64,000 nucleotides of DNA from Parabacteroides sp. PM6-13 (GCF_029892605.1 NZ_JARXWF010000009.1:124001-188000); one strand, 5' to 3'. Positions 16,879-28,115 are shown, counted from the stretch's first letter. Numbers and translations: made by a program. The notes: generated by a model from the letters alone, not told the origin.

Positions 16879-17018
16879 AAAAAAATGAATAAATCCCGGT
16901 TTAAGACAGGGTGGCGTTCCTATCATTGTGAGCGGTAAACTTATCAAAGGTCGAAAATAGGTAGAATCACCGCTGAAAGATGAAGTTTTCACCTATCTCC
17001 CTGCGATGAAACCCACCA

Positions 17019-17026
17019 TATCTTTG
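17019..17026 (+). promoter_or_regulatory. -7 box of the fimbrillin gene
   Basis: TATCTTTG, 51 bases before ATG 17077. Confidence 0.65.
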
Positions 17027-17076
17027 CATCAGAAAGTTTAGACAAAAAGAAAATTACCGTTTTAATAATTACCGTC

Positions 17077-18066
17077 ATGAGATTCTTAAATGTATTATTA
17101 GCTGTTTCATTATTCTTAGTAGCTGCCGTATCATGTTCTATGGAAGATGATATGCTTATCGTTGCTTCTACTTCTGAAGCTGCTACTGTTTCTGCTGACG
17201 ACACTCAACTGTATGTTTCTTTTAATGTATCTGGCGAAATGGCAACACGTGCCAGTAGCTCTTCTTGGGATGGCGAAAAAATGGACACGTTCGAAAACGC
17301 TTCTGTTGTTGTTTTGGAAGGCAACAATGTATTCTTCGCTAAAGATAACGTAACAAACTTCAACGAACTGAACGTATTAGTAAAAACAGGCCGCACTTAC
17401 CAAGTATATGTAATCGCGAATACAACTATCTCTTTCGCAAGCATGACAACAAAAGATCAGGTAGAAGATGTTGTTTACGGCGCTGCTGATCTTTCTAACA
17501 TGGTAAAATTCGGTAAAAGCAAAGAGTTTAGCTTCAATAAAGGACAAGGTTTCGAAACAATCGCTGACGCAAAGAACGGTAATGTAGAAACAATCGCTAT
17601 CGTATTGAAACAACTGACTGCTCAGGTAGAACTGGTAGAATTCAACTCAACCATCACAGAAGGTAAAGAAGCAACAGTTGCTTTGACAAGCGTTGAATTA
17701 GTAAACAAGAACACAACAAGAAAACTGAACGAAACCGTTTCTTCTTTCACAAACGAAGTAGTTACTGCTGATGATTTCGGTAAAGACGCTTACGCTTCTT
17801 TCGTTACTTATCCGAACGCTGACACAAGCAACCTGACTTCTCTGAAGCTGACTTTCAACGTAGGTGAAAGAGAAGAAGTAAGAACATATACAATCAATCC
17901 GAACGGCTTAGCTGGAATCGGTCACAACTACGTGGAAGCTGGTAACATCTACCAACTGTATGTGTCTGTAAAAGTAGTAGGTGACAAGGTAGAATGTTCC
18001 GTTAAATGCTACACACTGGATTGGCAGTACAACGAATTCGAAACTACATTGGTAGAAGTACAATAA
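17077..18066 (+). CDS. FimA/Mfa1-type fimbrillin (type V pilin) lipoprotein
   Basis: A 329-residue surface pilin precursor. Lipoprotein signal MRFLNVLLAVSLFLVAAVSC, an acidic propeptide, then GEMATRASSSSW around residue 57, which looks like the Arg-specific cleavage site that triggers strand-exchange assembly in Porphyromonas and Bacteroides type V pili. The body is Thr/Asn/Val-rich beta sandwich (FNVSGEM..; KTGRTYQVYVIANT; LKQLTAQVELVEFN) and ends in a hydrophobic stretch CYTLDWQYNEFETTLVEV. Codon use (aac, gaa, gta, ctg heavy) suggests strong expression. No anchor, tip or usher-like genes (FimB-E, Mfa2-5) accompany it. Followed by a 215-base untranslated stretch and a strong terminator. Confidence 0.82.
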   Translation: MRFLNVLLAVSLFLVAAVSCSMEDDMLIVASTSEAATVSADDTQLYVSFNVSGEMATRASSSSWDGEKMDTFENASVVVLEGNNVFFAKDNVTNFNELNVLVKTGRTYQVYVIANTTISFASMTTKDQVEDVVYGAADLSNMVKFGKSKEFSFNKGQGFETIADAKNGNVETIAIVLKQLTAQVELVEFNSTITEGKEATVALTSVELVNKNTTRKLNETVSSFTNEVVTADDFGKDAYASFVTYPNADTSNLTSLKLTFNVGEREEVRTYTINPNGLAGIGHNYVEAGNIYQLYVSVKVVGDKVECSVKCYTLDWQYNEFETTLVEVQ

Positions 18067-18280
18067 TAAGAAACAAAAGAGATATACAAAAATTGAGAAA
18101 TTGAGGGAAATTGAGGGAACAATCAGCTCAATAAGGTATACAAAAATATAATAAACAGCGATAAAGAAAGGGTTAATAAAATATAGATCTGCGGAATGAG
18201 GGCCGCGGAGAGCGATAATAAGGAACTATGTAAATCAGATTAGAATAAGAACAAAAATTGTGACGAACTAACTTTCTACT

Positions 18281-18318
18281 GTCCCCCTGCTCCAGTGATG
18301 GACCAGGGGGATTTTTTT
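18281..18318 (+). terminator. Terminator after the fimbrillin gene
   Basis: GTCCCCCTG ... CAGGGGGAT hairpin followed by T7, between convergent genes. It lies 215 bases after the fimbrillin stop; that stretch carries only AT-rich sequence with repeated AAATTGAGG words and no ORF. Confidence 0.8.
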
Positions 18319-18321
18319 GTT

Positions 18322-19470
18322 TCATAGGAGAAATGCGGCTGCCTTATTAAAGACCGTTTGGAAGGCATCTTCCACCAGCTCTTTATCCTTGGTTGTTTGC
18401 ATGGGGAACGGCACCTGATGGGTATAAGCAAACGGGAAATCCAGTTCTTCTAATATCTTATGCGCCGCCCTCCCCAAGGCCTTCCGGATGCCCTCTGTCG
18501 GCATCACCCGATCCTGTTTCAGGGAGATCGCCCGGATGCGGTGGCATGCCTGTGCGAAAAACGATTCACGCTCCGTCTGCATATGGTCCGGACGTATCAT
18601 CGCCTTAAACGCTTTTTCAAAATCATCTTCACGAAAGGGCTGAGGCAGATTCCCCTGCTGTAGGAAATCGGTCATATAATAATGGGTTAACCGCCCGTAA
18701 GCCTCTTTGTCCATAATATCGCGGGCGTTGCCATTCATCTCGGAGAAAATAGAACCTCCACAAAACATAAACAACCGAGAGTCACGAAAGAGGTTGTTCG
18801 GATTGGCCAATAATACCACCTGCGACAACAAGGCTCCTATGGAATAGGCCAACAGATCAATATGCGTATTCTTTTCAAACAACGGATGTTCGCCATCGGT
18901 TATCTCCTGTGCTAATTGGCAAAGATTGAACACCGACTCGCGCCCGGAGGCATAGAAACGTAGTGGATGGCGCGACAGACGACTGCTCAGGGCCACATTA
19001 GCAAAGGTCAGGTTGTCGTTATCGGCCACCTCCCGCTTTCGCAGATTCACCCAAGGAAGGATATCCCGCGGGTTCGACCAAAACTGCGGACTCCGGTTCA
19101 TATGGAATGCAATCGGAAAAAGAATCACGGGCTTACCCGTCTCCCTGACCAGAAACTCCGCCCAGGGGAGGTATTTGTTCCAGTTGCGCTCGTTCAGACC
19201 ATGCAACAGGATAATTGCCTGTTCATACTGTTTCGTTCGACAAGGAGCAAAAACGGTATAATTAAACGCCCTGTTCTCGAGGATATGATCGTCGGTCTGC
19301 GGACAGAACCCGGCGGTTGCCAGCTCCTGTTGGAAAGCCTGTATCTCCCGGTCGCCATTCTTTTGCGTGAACCGGAAGGGTATGATCTCCTGTCGGCTGT
19401 CGCCCACAGAGACCCTCTTTTCATACGAAAAAAGTCTACTCAGCAATTGGGAACGGGTGAAAAGATCCAT
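18322..19470 (-). CDS. Alpha/beta-hydrolase-like protein (probably DUF6051)
   Basis: A 382-residue soluble protein with no signal peptide. The hydrolase fold is suggested by AIILLHGLNERNWNKYLPWAEFL (oxyanion region, about residue 85) and HIDLLAYSIGALLSQVVLL (nucleophile elbow; Ser in AYSIGA, about residue 205), with a possible late His in FAYTHQVPFP. I associate this arrangement with the DUF6051 family of Bacteroidetes, whose substrate is unknown. ATG 19470 (MDLFTRSQLL) is preferred to the one 8 codons upstream. It is monocistronic and convergent with the fimbrillin gene. Confidence 0.65.
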   Translation of the reverse strand: MDLFTRSQLLSRLFSYEKRVSVGDSRQEIIPFRFTQKNGDREIQAFQQELATAGFCPQTDDHILENRAFNYTVFAPCRTKQYEQAIILLHGLNERNWNKYLPWAEFLVRETGKPVILFPIAFHMNRSPQFWSNPRDILPWVNLRKREVADNDNLTFANVALSSRLSRHPLRFYASGRESVFNLCQLAQEITDGEHPLFEKNTHIDLLAYSIGALLSQVVLLANPNNLFRDSRLFMFCGGSIFSEMNGNARDIMDKEAYGRLTHYYMTDFLQQGNLPQPFREDDFEKAFKAMIRPDHMQTERESFFAQACHRIRAISLKQDRVMPTEGIRKALGRAAHKILEELDFPFAYTHQVPFPMQTTKDKELVEDAFQTVFNKAAAFLL

Positions 19471-19636
19471 AGGCTCACGATTGTTTGAGAGCAAATAAAG
19501 CGTAGAAAAGAGAATCTGCCAAATGAAAGGTGCCGGCCTACGTTAAGGGGGACAAAAGAGGCAATTCAGGGATGAAATTCGTTTATACGGGGTGAAAATA
19601 GGGGGCGCTGGAAGGGAGTGGTAGGATTTGTTTTCG

Positions 19637-19644
19637 TATGTTTG
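19637..19644 (+). promoter_or_regulatory. -7 box of the LytTR regulator gene
   Basis: TATGTTTG, 26 bases before ATG 19670; it excludes the longer frame that starts at 19628. Confidence 0.65.
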
Positions 19645-19669
19645 TAAAGTAAACAGACAAAGTAGGCGC

Positions 19670-20521
19670 ATGGACGAACTCCTGAAGCAAAAGATCCCTC
19701 CCTATATCTACAGCCGGCAGAACAGCATCAAGTTGATTCTTTGGACGGCTCTTTTTGCTTTGGTGTTTATCAATATCTACAAACCGTTTAATTCCCCCTC
19801 TTGGTATCCGGTATCGGAGTTTAAATTCTTCGTCTTTTCGAGCCTGGTAATCCTGACGGGGGTATTGGTTGTGGTGATCAGCCGTATCATCATGTATCAT
19901 TGGGGGAAGAAACACGCTATAACAGCCGGGAAATATGGGGTATGGATATTATTGGAGATAGTCTGTATGTCGCTGTTTTATACCATTTACACCTTATCAT
20001 TGAATCCGGAGCGCGAGTGGCTGAGCGCCTTCAAAGAATCGGCCATCAATACCAGCCTGGTGTTACTGATCCCCTATTTTGTGCTTCACCTGATCTTCTC
20101 CTACCAGGAAAAAGAGAGCCGCTTGCGACAGTTGGAAGAGGGAAACGCCGAAACCACCCGCAAGCAAGAGGTGATCTCCTTTTACGATGAGAAAAACGAA
20201 CTGCGCCTTTCGGTCAGGCGCGATCACCTGCTTTACCTGGAATCGGCCGACAACTACGTTTGCATCTGGTACCTCAACAAAGGACAGCTCGCCAAATTCA
20301 TGTTGCGCAACTCACTAAAATATATGGAAGAGCACTTGGTGTCGACCAATATACTTCGTTGTCATCGCTCCTATATGGTCAATTTCGATCAGGTGAAAGT
20401 CCTTCGCCGCGAAAAAGACGGCATCTACCTGGAATTGGGCATCGAAAAAGTGCCCGACATCCCCATCTCCAAAACATATAGCGAAAAAGCCACTCATTGG
20501 TTTATGACCTGGTCATCCTGA
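19670..20521 (+). CDS. Membrane-bound LytTR-type transcriptional regulator
   Basis: A 283-residue protein with four predicted membrane helices in its first 150 residues (LILWTALFALVFINIY; FFVFSSLVILTGVLVVVIS; YGVWILLEIVCMSLFYTIYTL; SLVLLIPYFVLHLIFSY), a short coiled linker (EKESRLRQLEEGNAET) and a C-terminal LytTR DNA-binding domain (about 180-280: LYLESADNYVCIWYLNKG; LRCHRSYMVNF). LytTR domains bind tandem direct repeats and are usually fused to receivers; fusion to membrane helices suggests direct sensing of a membrane signal. A permease gene follows 175 bases downstream under its own promoter and is the obvious candidate target. Confidence 0.85.
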   Translation: MDELLKQKIPPYIYSRQNSIKLILWTALFALVFINIYKPFNSPSWYPVSEFKFFVFSSLVILTGVLVVVISRIIMYHWGKKHAITAGKYGVWILLEIVCMSLFYTIYTLSLNPEREWLSAFKESAINTSLVLLIPYFVLHLIFSYQEKESRLRQLEEGNAETTRKQEVISFYDEKNELRLSVRRDHLLYLESADNYVCIWYLNKGQLAKFMLRNSLKYMEEHLVSTNILRCHRSYMVNFDQVKVLRREKDGIYLELGIEKVPDIPISKTYSEKATHWFMTWSS

Positions 20522-20667
20522 ATCTTTCATTTTCAGCATATCAGTTCATCCGGCAGATGTTTGGGTTATAATCTTCAGATGGGAAAGGTCACTAAACAGG
20601 ACTCTCCTACCGAATGGAACAATAACATTTTTATTATATTTTAAGAGTGAGAATTACGTTTAATTCG

Positions 20668-20675
20668 TAGATTTG
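20668..20675 (+). promoter_or_regulatory. -7 box of the FtsX-type permease gene
   Basis: TAGATTTG, 21 bases before ATG 20696, so the leader would be very short. Confidence 0.6.
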
Positions 20676-20695
20676 GAGCAAGAAAATATAAGCGG

Positions 20696-23080
20696 ATGAA
20701 ACAGGTTTCTTTCAAATTGATTTTCCGAAGCTGGCGGCGCAATAAGTTGTTTACGGTTATTTCCGTATTAAGTCTGGCCATCGGCTTGGCATGCACCAAT
20801 ATGCTGGCGGCGTTTGTAATCCATGAATATAATGTGGAAACCGAAAATCCGAACCGGGATCATATCTATTTTATGAGCCAGGACTCGCCCCTGCAATCCG
20901 GCGAGCAGGTGGCTTATATCGTGTCTGATATTGCACCGAAATTGAAAGATGGCTATCCTTTTGTCAAGGATTATTTGCGGTTAGGTTCTGTCTATATGCA
21001 ATCGGTTTGGGTGGGTGAAAACAGCTATCCACCGATCCTGTCCATGCAGGCGGACAGCTCTTTCTGGCAGTTTTTTCCGTACGAAGTGGTTTATGGCAAC
21101 CTCCGGGAGGCGTTGACTGAACCCAATAAGATAGCACTAACAGAAGAGGTGGCGAAGCTTTATTTTGGCGGTGAGAACCCGCTGGGACAAACGATTTCCT
21201 ATACGATAATGGAAGAGGATTTCTTTGGTGGCGGAAAAGAATCAACTGTTGATTACCAGGTTGTGGCGGTTATCAAAGCGCGCGATCAGTCGATCCTCTC
21301 TTTTGATGCCATCGGCATGATCCCTTCAGACTATCAAGGAGGAACCGCCATATTGCTTACGGAACATCCGATCGATACGGAGGCATTCGCCCAACAGGTG
21401 AAGGCGGATGGAATACCGACCATACAAGGCGATATCGGGCAATACTATTTTATCCCGCTTCGCGAACGTTATTTTCTTTCCTACACTATGGAAGGATTCA
21501 ATTTTGTTGTTACCCAGCAGAAGCCGTTATTATATGTAGGCGTTTTCTCCTCCATACTGATCCTGTTAATCGCCTGTTTTAACTATGTCAACCTGAATTT
21601 CTCCCGCCTGTTACAACAGGTGAAGATGATACATACACAGAAACTGATGGGCGCCGATCGAGGGCATATCATCGGGCAGTTGTTTTTAGACACCTTTCTG
21701 ACGGTCGTGGTCGGCTTTCTGTTTTCGCTGTTGATCATATACACACTCCTGCCTCATTTCAACGCGATTGTCGGGGGACGGATGCAAACGGCCTTCCTGT
21801 TGAACCGGCAGGTATTTCCTATTTTGTGTGGGTTTGTATTGATCCTGTCGATCGTGCCGGCACTCTATGTCGGTCGGAAGGTGACCCGCTTTTCGCTGCA
21901 AGGCTATTATGCCTTTTTCAGAGGAGGGAAACGGCAGGTTATTGTGGCATCACTGACGGTTCTGCAGTTCGCCATTTCGATCGGGCTGGTTATGGGCACC
22001 TTGATTGTCAACCAACAGGTGGGGCTGATCAAACGAGGCGGCGAGGCGTACCAGGGACTGATCGAAGTGGGAGAGTGGAGCGATAAGGACATTCGTCCGT
22101 TAGTACAGGAGATACAGGCGATTCCGGGCATCGGAAAGGTCACCGCGACCGGGTTTGCCGTGTTGAATAGTGGCCTGCAACAGGTCGTTACTACCGATGA
22201 ACATGGAAATGAATCCTATTACCCCTTATTGTTTTTCAAAGGCGACACAGATTATCTGGAGACCTTCCGTATTCAACTCAAACAGGGATTTGCTCCGGAA
22301 GAGGGGCTTGGACAATGGGCGCGTCCCGTCTATGTGAATGAGACGTTTGTTCGACTATTTGTTCCCGAAGGAGAGAATCCGGTAGGACAGCCACTGCAAC
22401 ATTACCAAGAGGTGGTGGGCAGAGATCGAAAGGGAGAAGAGGCACCGCCTTTCGTCGTGGCCGGTGTGTTGACAGATTTCTACACCAATACACTGGAGGA
22501 TGCCGTATTTCCTTCCCTTATTCAGATAGAAAGAAACGCGGAGGATGTGTATTGTATCTATTTCCGCCTGAATCGCGACCGCCCGGAACTGCTGTCGGAG
22601 GTGAAGGCGGTGTGGGAAAAGCATTTCCCGGGTAGTTATTTCAGTTACCGCCATGTGTGGGACGAGTTTAAAGAGCGCAATCACAAGGTCTTTTCCATGT
22701 CGCGATTGCTTTGGATGTATTCCCTGATCAGCCTGTTCCTGACCTGCTTTGGTTTGTTCGGCATGGCGCTTTATGCGATGGAACAACGCACAAAAGAGAT
22801 TGGCATACGGAAAGTGAACGGTGCCACAACGACAGAGATTATGCTGTTACTGAACCGGCAGTTCCTGGTGTGGGTGGGCATCGCCTTTCTGATTGCCTTG
22901 CCTCTGACCTGGTGGCTGATTGGTCGCTGGCTGGAGAATTTTGTCTATCGGGTACATGTATCGGTGGGAGTGGCTTTATTGAGCGGATTACTTGTAGGCT
23001 GTGTCACCCTATTAACGGTGAGCTGGCATAGCTACCGGGCGGCTTCGCGCAACCCTGTCAATGCCTTGCGGAGTGAATAA
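20696..23080 (+). CDS. ABC transporter permease, MacB/FtsX type
   Basis: A 794-residue inner-membrane protein with the double FtsX layout usual in Bacteroidetes: N-terminal helix (FTVISVLSLAIGLACTNMLAAFV), a MacB-PCD-like periplasmic domain (about 45-270), three helices with ILLIACFNYVNLNFSRLLQQ and KLMGADRGHIIGQLFLDTF, a second periplasmic domain (about 450-660), and the C-terminal FtsX block (CFGLFGMALYAMEQRTKEIGIRKVNGAT, about 690-790). Such permeases need a LolD/MacB-like ATPase, and none is encoded nearby, so the ATPase must come from another locus. Likely regulated by the adjacent LytTR membrane regulator, which is inference from position only. Confidence 0.88.
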   Translation: MKQVSFKLIFRSWRRNKLFTVISVLSLAIGLACTNMLAAFVIHEYNVETENPNRDHIYFMSQDSPLQSGEQVAYIVSDIAPKLKDGYPFVKDYLRLGSVYMQSVWVGENSYPPILSMQADSSFWQFFPYEVVYGNLREALTEPNKIALTEEVAKLYFGGENPLGQTISYTIMEEDFFGGGKESTVDYQVVAVIKARDQSILSFDAIGMIPSDYQGGTAILLTEHPIDTEAFAQQVKADGIPTIQGDIGQYYFIPLRERYFLSYTMEGFNFVVTQQKPLLYVGVFSSILILLIACFNYVNLNFSRLLQQVKMIHTQKLMGADRGHIIGQLFLDTFLTVVVGFLFSLLIIYTLLPHFNAIVGGRMQTAFLLNRQVFPILCGFVLILSIVPALYVGRKVTRFSLQGYYAFFRGGKRQVIVASLTVLQFAISIGLVMGTLIVNQQVGLIKRGGEAYQGLIEVGEWSDKDIRPLVQEIQAIPGIGKVTATGFAVLNSGLQQVVTTDEHGNESYYPLLFFKGDTDYLETFRIQLKQGFAPEEGLGQWARPVYVNETFVRLFVPEGENPVGQPLQHYQEVVGRDRKGEEAPPFVVAGVLTDFYTNTLEDAVFPSLIQIERNAEDVYCIYFRLNRDRPELLSEVKAVWEKHFPGSYFSYRHVWDEFKERNHKVFSMSRLLWMYSLISLFLTCFGLFGMALYAMEQRTKEIGIRKVNGATTTEIMLLLNRQFLVWVGIAFLIALPLTWWLIGRWLENFVYRVHVSVGVALLSGLLVGCVTLLTVSWHSYRAASRNPVNALRSE

Positions 23081-23096
23081 AGAAGCGATTCAATAA

Positions 23097-23133
23097 AAAA
23101 ACGGCTTTGCGTCAAAAGATGCAAAGCCGTTTG
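23097..23133 (+). terminator. Hairpin terminator after the permease gene
   Basis: AAACGGCTTTGC(GTC) / (GAT)GCAAAGCCGTTT stem with an AAAA loop. The downstream T-tract on the plus strand is broken (TTGAAAAGTGTTTTT), so termination may be partial. Confidence 0.65.
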
Positions 23134-23419
23134 AAAAGTGTTTTTCATGTGGTTAAGTAATTCATTTTTTCATCGTTATGGCATCAAATCGAATAAGTAC
23201 CAACCTATCATTATGGTTATCCAAAGGTATTGGTTTTCATCTCCTATAATAGAACGTAATCAGACAGTATCAGAAATAGTCCTCCCTATTTTGTGTAAAA
23301 CAAATTAGTTGTAGCTTCGTTTTCCGAAATTAAACAAAAGAGCTTTTTCTAATATTGCAATTTGTTAGGTAAGAAAGTGTGTTTCCATACGAATAAAATG
23401 GAATCTCCTGAATAATGGT

Positions 23420-23427
23420 TACCTTTG
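23420..23427 (+). promoter_or_regulatory. -7 box of the YidE-type transporter gene
   Basis: TACCTTTG, 26 bases before ATG 23453. Confidence 0.6.
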
Positions 23428-23452
23428 CCGCCGGTTTTTAATAAAGGTATAT

Positions 23453-25132
23453 ATGGATTGGTTTAATGAGTTATTATGGGGGCAGGGCGTAGCGCATTCT
23501 GTCCTTCTGTTGGCAGTTGTGATTGCGGCAGGAATTCAATTAGGGAAAATCAAGCTGTTTGGAATCTCCCTGGGTGTTACTTTGGTCCTTTTTGTGGGGA
23601 TTCTGTTGGGGCATTTCGGGTTTCAAATGGATCCGGAAGTGCTTCATTTTGTCAAGGAATTTGGTTTGATCCTATTCGTCTTTTCGGTAGGGATGCAGGT
23701 TGGTCCCGGTTTCTTCTCTTCTTTCAAGCAGGGTGGAATCACCTTAAACCTATTGGCAACCGGCATTGTCCTGTTGGGTGCGCTGGTCACTCTGTCGATC
23801 CATTTCCTCACCGGCACGCCGATGGCCACCATGGTGGGTGTGATGTCGGGAGCTGTTACGAATACGCCCGGTTTGGGGGCGGCTCAACAAGCTTTTAGCG
23901 ACCTGTTCGGACAGGTAGACGATACGATCGCTCTGGGATATGCGGTAGCCTATCCGTTAGGGGTGGTGGGTATTATTCTCTCTATGTTGCTCATCCGTTA
24001 CCTGTTTCGTATCAATTTGCAGAAGGAAAACGAGCGATTGGCGCTGGAGGAAGAAAATCTCTCCCAAGAGGCCAAGCCCATCTCTTTGGTGGTGAAGAAT
24101 CCGGCCATCTGCGGCAAAACCCTTATGCAACTCTCTGAACTGTTGAAACACCGCGAGTTTGTCATATCACGTATTATGTATAACGGCAGCAACGAGGTCG
24201 ACATCGCTTCCGCCGATACGGTCTTGCATGAAGACGATAAGATCTTTGTCGTTACCACCGAGCAGGACGCGGAAACCATCAAAACCTTTGTGGGCGAAGA
24301 GATACAAATGGATCGTAAGCAATGGATTCCGGGTAAGAGTCAGTTGATCAGCCGACAGATCGTGGTCACGAAACCGGAACTGAATGGCAAACGCTTAGGC
24401 GATCTACAGCTTCGTCGCCTGCATGGGATCAATGTCACTCGCTTGAGTCGTGCCGGTGTTGATCTGGTGGGTACCCCTCGCCTGACGCTGCAAATGGGCG
24501 ATAAACTGACGGTGGTAGGGAGTGAGCCTGCCGTGGGCAAGGTAGAAGAGCTGTTGGGCAACTCCTTGAAGCGGTTGGATCATCCTAACCTAATCACGAT
24601 CTTCTTAGGCATTGCCCTGGGGGTATTGTTGGGAAGTATACCCATTTTCTTCCCGGGTATTCCGCAGCCGGTGAAGTTAGGGCTGGCAGGAGGTCCGCTG
24701 ATTGTGGCGATCTTGATCAGCCGTTTCGGATATAAATACAAATTAGTCACCTACACCACCCAAAGCGCCAACCTGATGTTGCGCGAGGTGGGTATCACGC
24801 TCTTCCTGGCTTGCGTGGGACTGGGTGCCGGTGGTGGTTTTGTGGATACGATTGTCAATAAAGGCGGCTTGGCCTGGGTGGGCTATGGTTTTGCTATCAC
24901 AACGATCCCTTTGTTGATCATTGGCTTTATCGGACGCCACTTCTGCAAACTCAATTACTTCACCCTGATGGGGCTGATGGCCGGCAGTATGACCGATCCG
25001 CCAGCCCTCGCCTATTCCAACGCAACAGCCGGCAACGACGCGCCCGCGGTGAGCTACGCCACGGTCTACCCGATGACCATGTTCCTGCGCGTATTGGTGG
25101 CGCAGTTGTTGATATTACTCTTTTATGTATAA
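23453..25132 (+). CDS. AspT/YidE-type antiporter with two TrkA-C domains
   Basis: A 559-residue inner-membrane transporter. Two blocks of about five to six helices carry the family repeats ([17 protein letters not shown] with [13 protein letters not shown] in the first; [17 protein letters not shown] with [14 protein letters not shown] in the second) and flank two RCK/TrkA-C regulatory domains (about 205-285, [16 protein letters not shown]; about 290-372, [30 protein letters not shown]). The AspT relatives exchange amino acids such as aspartate and alanine; substrates of the YidE/YbjL branch are unknown. Single gene with its own promoter, ended by a strong hairpin. Confidence 0.85.
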   Translation: MDWFNELLWGQGVAHSVLLLAVVIAAGIQLGKIKLFGISLGVTLVLFVGILLGHFGFQMDPEVLHFVKEFGLILFVFSVGMQVGPGFFSSFKQGGITLNLLATGIVLLGALVTLSIHFLTGTPMATMVGVMSGAVTNTPGLGAAQQAFSDLFGQVDDTIALGYAVAYPLGVVGIILSMLLIRYLFRINLQKENERLALEEENLSQEAKPISLVVKNPAICGKTLMQLSELLKHREFVISRIMYNGSNEVDIASADTVLHEDDKIFVVTTEQDAETIKTFVGEEIQMDRKQWIPGKSQLISRQIVVTKPELNGKRLGDLQLRRLHGINVTRLSRAGVDLVGTPRLTLQMGDKLTVVGSEPAVGKVEELLGNSLKRLDHPNLITIFLGIALGVLLGSIPIFFPGIPQPVKLGLAGGPLIVAILISRFGYKYKLVTYTTQSANLMLREVGITLFLACVGLGAGGGFVDTIVNKGGLAWVGYGFAITTIPLLIIGFIGRHFCKLNYFTLMGLMAGSMTDPPALAYSNATAGNDAPAVSYATVYPMTMFLRVLVAQLLILLFYV

Positions 25133-25148
25133 TCACATTTAAAAATAA

Positions 25149-25175
25149 AAAACCGTTCGCGTGCGAACGGTTTTT
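25149..25175. terminator. Bidirectional terminator
   Basis: AAAAACCGTTCGC GT GCGAACGGTTTTT, an almost perfect symmetrical hairpin. On plus it ends the transporter transcript; on minus it would end the predicted small transcript that starts near 25257. Confidence 0.85.
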
Positions 25176-25257
25176 ATGCTTTCTCATGGGACAATCTCGC
25201 GACTCTCTCATGACAAAGACTTGTTAACCTTAGATCTAAAATACTATGAAAAAAACT
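25149..25257 (-). ncRNA. Candidate small RNA, about 110 nt
   Basis: On the minus strand TATCTTTG (25270-25263) is followed by about 110 bases without a credible ORF and then by the symmetrical terminator at 25149-25175. This is a complete transcription unit with no coding content. It contains TCTAAGGTTAACAA (25234-25221), the reverse complement of a word in a second candidate at 32473-32570. The call rests on promoter and terminator only. Confidence 0.45.
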
Positions 25258-25340
25258 CGTTGCAAAGATAATGCAAAATTCCTGTTTGCATTGGAATTTC
25301 ACATCAAATATGGACGCTTATATTATATATTTGGACTATT

Positions 25341-26330
25341 TCAGCCCTTCAATTTCAATAGATGAGGAATATTGTCCATGATATCGAACAATTGCTCCAC
25401 CGTCTCCGCGCGAAGCATGGCGATCCGGGTTGATTTAAAATCAGGAATCCCTTTGAAAAGAGGGGTCGCCGCCAGGTGACGGCGGATATGCAGAATGCCT
25501 CTTCGCTCGTCTAATCGTTCCACACTCTGTACCACCTGTTGCTTCAGTATATCCAGGTACCATTGAAATTCCCTGCCGGGCAACGCCTCTCCTGTCGTAA
25601 GAAAATGTTTTATCTCTTCGAATATCCAGGGACGGCCAATGCTTCCGCGCCCGATCATCACGCCATCGACCCCATAGCGATCGAAGCACTCCCGGCATCG
25701 TTCGGCCGATGTCACGTCGCCATTGCCGATAATCGGTATATGCATCCGGGGGTTATTCTTCACGGCGCCGATCAGTGTCCAGTCGGCCTCGCCGGTGTAC
25801 ATCTGCGAACGGGTGCGTCCGTGGATCGAGAGCGCCGCGATGCCGCAGTCCTGCAACTGCTCCGCCAGGTCGACAATCACCAGGTCGTTCATGTCCCACC
25901 CCAGGCGCGTCTTCACCGTTACCGGGATATTCACCGCTTTCACCACCTCCCGCGTGATCTCAAGCATCAGGGGAATATTGCGCAACATACCGGCTCCGGC
26001 ACCTTTGCCGGCCACCCGTTTCACCGGGCATCCGAAGTTGATATCCAATATATCCGGACGTGCTGCTTCGCATATCCGCGCCGCTTCCGCCATGGCGTCG
26101 ACCTCCCGGCCGTAGATCTGTATGGCCACCGGGCGTTCGTCCTCCGAAACAGTCAGTTTCTGCTGCGTTTTATTGACATGGCGAATCAGGGCATCGCTCG
26201 ACACAAACTCGGTATACACCATATCTGCCCCAAAGCGTTTGCACATCAGGCGAAATGATATATCCGTCACATCCTCCATCGGAGCCAATAACACGGGTTG
26301 CTTCCCCAAATCTATAGAGCCTATCTTCAT
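25341..26330 (-). CDS. dusB: tRNA-dihydrouridine synthase
   Basis: A 329-residue FMN enzyme that reduces uridines in the tRNA D-loop. Hallmarks: LLAPMEDVTDISFRLMCKRFGADMVYTEF at the N-terminus, DILDINFGCPVKRVAGKGAGAGML (catalytic Cys in GCPV, about residue 98), VTVKTRLGW, ALSIHGRTRSQMYTG, IGNGDVTSAE and GVMIGRGSIGRPWIF. ATG 26330 gives MKIGSIDLGKQ; the longer frame runs back through the groEL terminator and this gene's own -7 box. It lies downstream of groEL on the same strand but is separated by a terminator. Confidence 0.94.
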   Translation of the reverse strand: MKIGSIDLGKQPVLLAPMEDVTDISFRLMCKRFGADMVYTEFVSSDALIRHVNKTQQKLTVSEDERPVAIQIYGREVDAMAEAARICEAARPDILDINFGCPVKRVAGKGAGAGMLRNIPLMLEITREVVKAVNIPVTVKTRLGWDMNDLVIVDLAEQLQDCGIAALSIHGRTRSQMYTGEADWTLIGAVKNNPRMHIPIIGNGDVTSAERCRECFDRYGVDGVMIGRGSIGRPWIFEEIKHFLTTGEALPGREFQWYLDILKQQVVQSVERLDERRGILHIRRHLAATPLFKGIPDFKSTRIAMLRAETVEQLFDIMDNIPHLLKLKG

Positions 26331-26350
26331 TATAGCTTGTTTTAGAGGGA

Positions 26351-26358
26351 CAAAAGTA
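26351..26358 (-). promoter_or_regulatory. -7 box of dusB
   Basis: TACTTTTG on the minus strand, 21 bases before the dusB start and just after the groEL terminator. Confidence 0.6.
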
Positions 26359-26360
26359 CA

Positions 26361-26391
26361 AAAAAAGGCTATCCAACCGGATAGCCTTTTC
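26361..26391 (-). terminator. Terminator of the groES-groEL operon
   Basis: AAAAGGCTATCC / GGATAGCCTTTT hairpin with a four-base loop, followed on the minus strand by a T-run (plus-strand A-run 26360-26367). Confidence 0.8.
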
Positions 26392-26440
26392 GATATATAT
26401 GTTCGGGAGACGGAGTCATCCCGGAATGCGGATGGATGAA

Positions 26441-28093
<1,653 letters not shown>

Positions 28094-28115
28094 TTATTTT
28101 TTTGTTTTTGTTGAA

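Larger units (their letters stand above)
23081..23452. other. 372-base spacer after the permease gene
   Basis: It holds a terminator hairpin at 23097-23133 and the next gene's -7 box at 23420-23427. Between them the sequence is AT-rich and shows no ORF, repeat or clear RNA structure. Confidence 0.5.
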
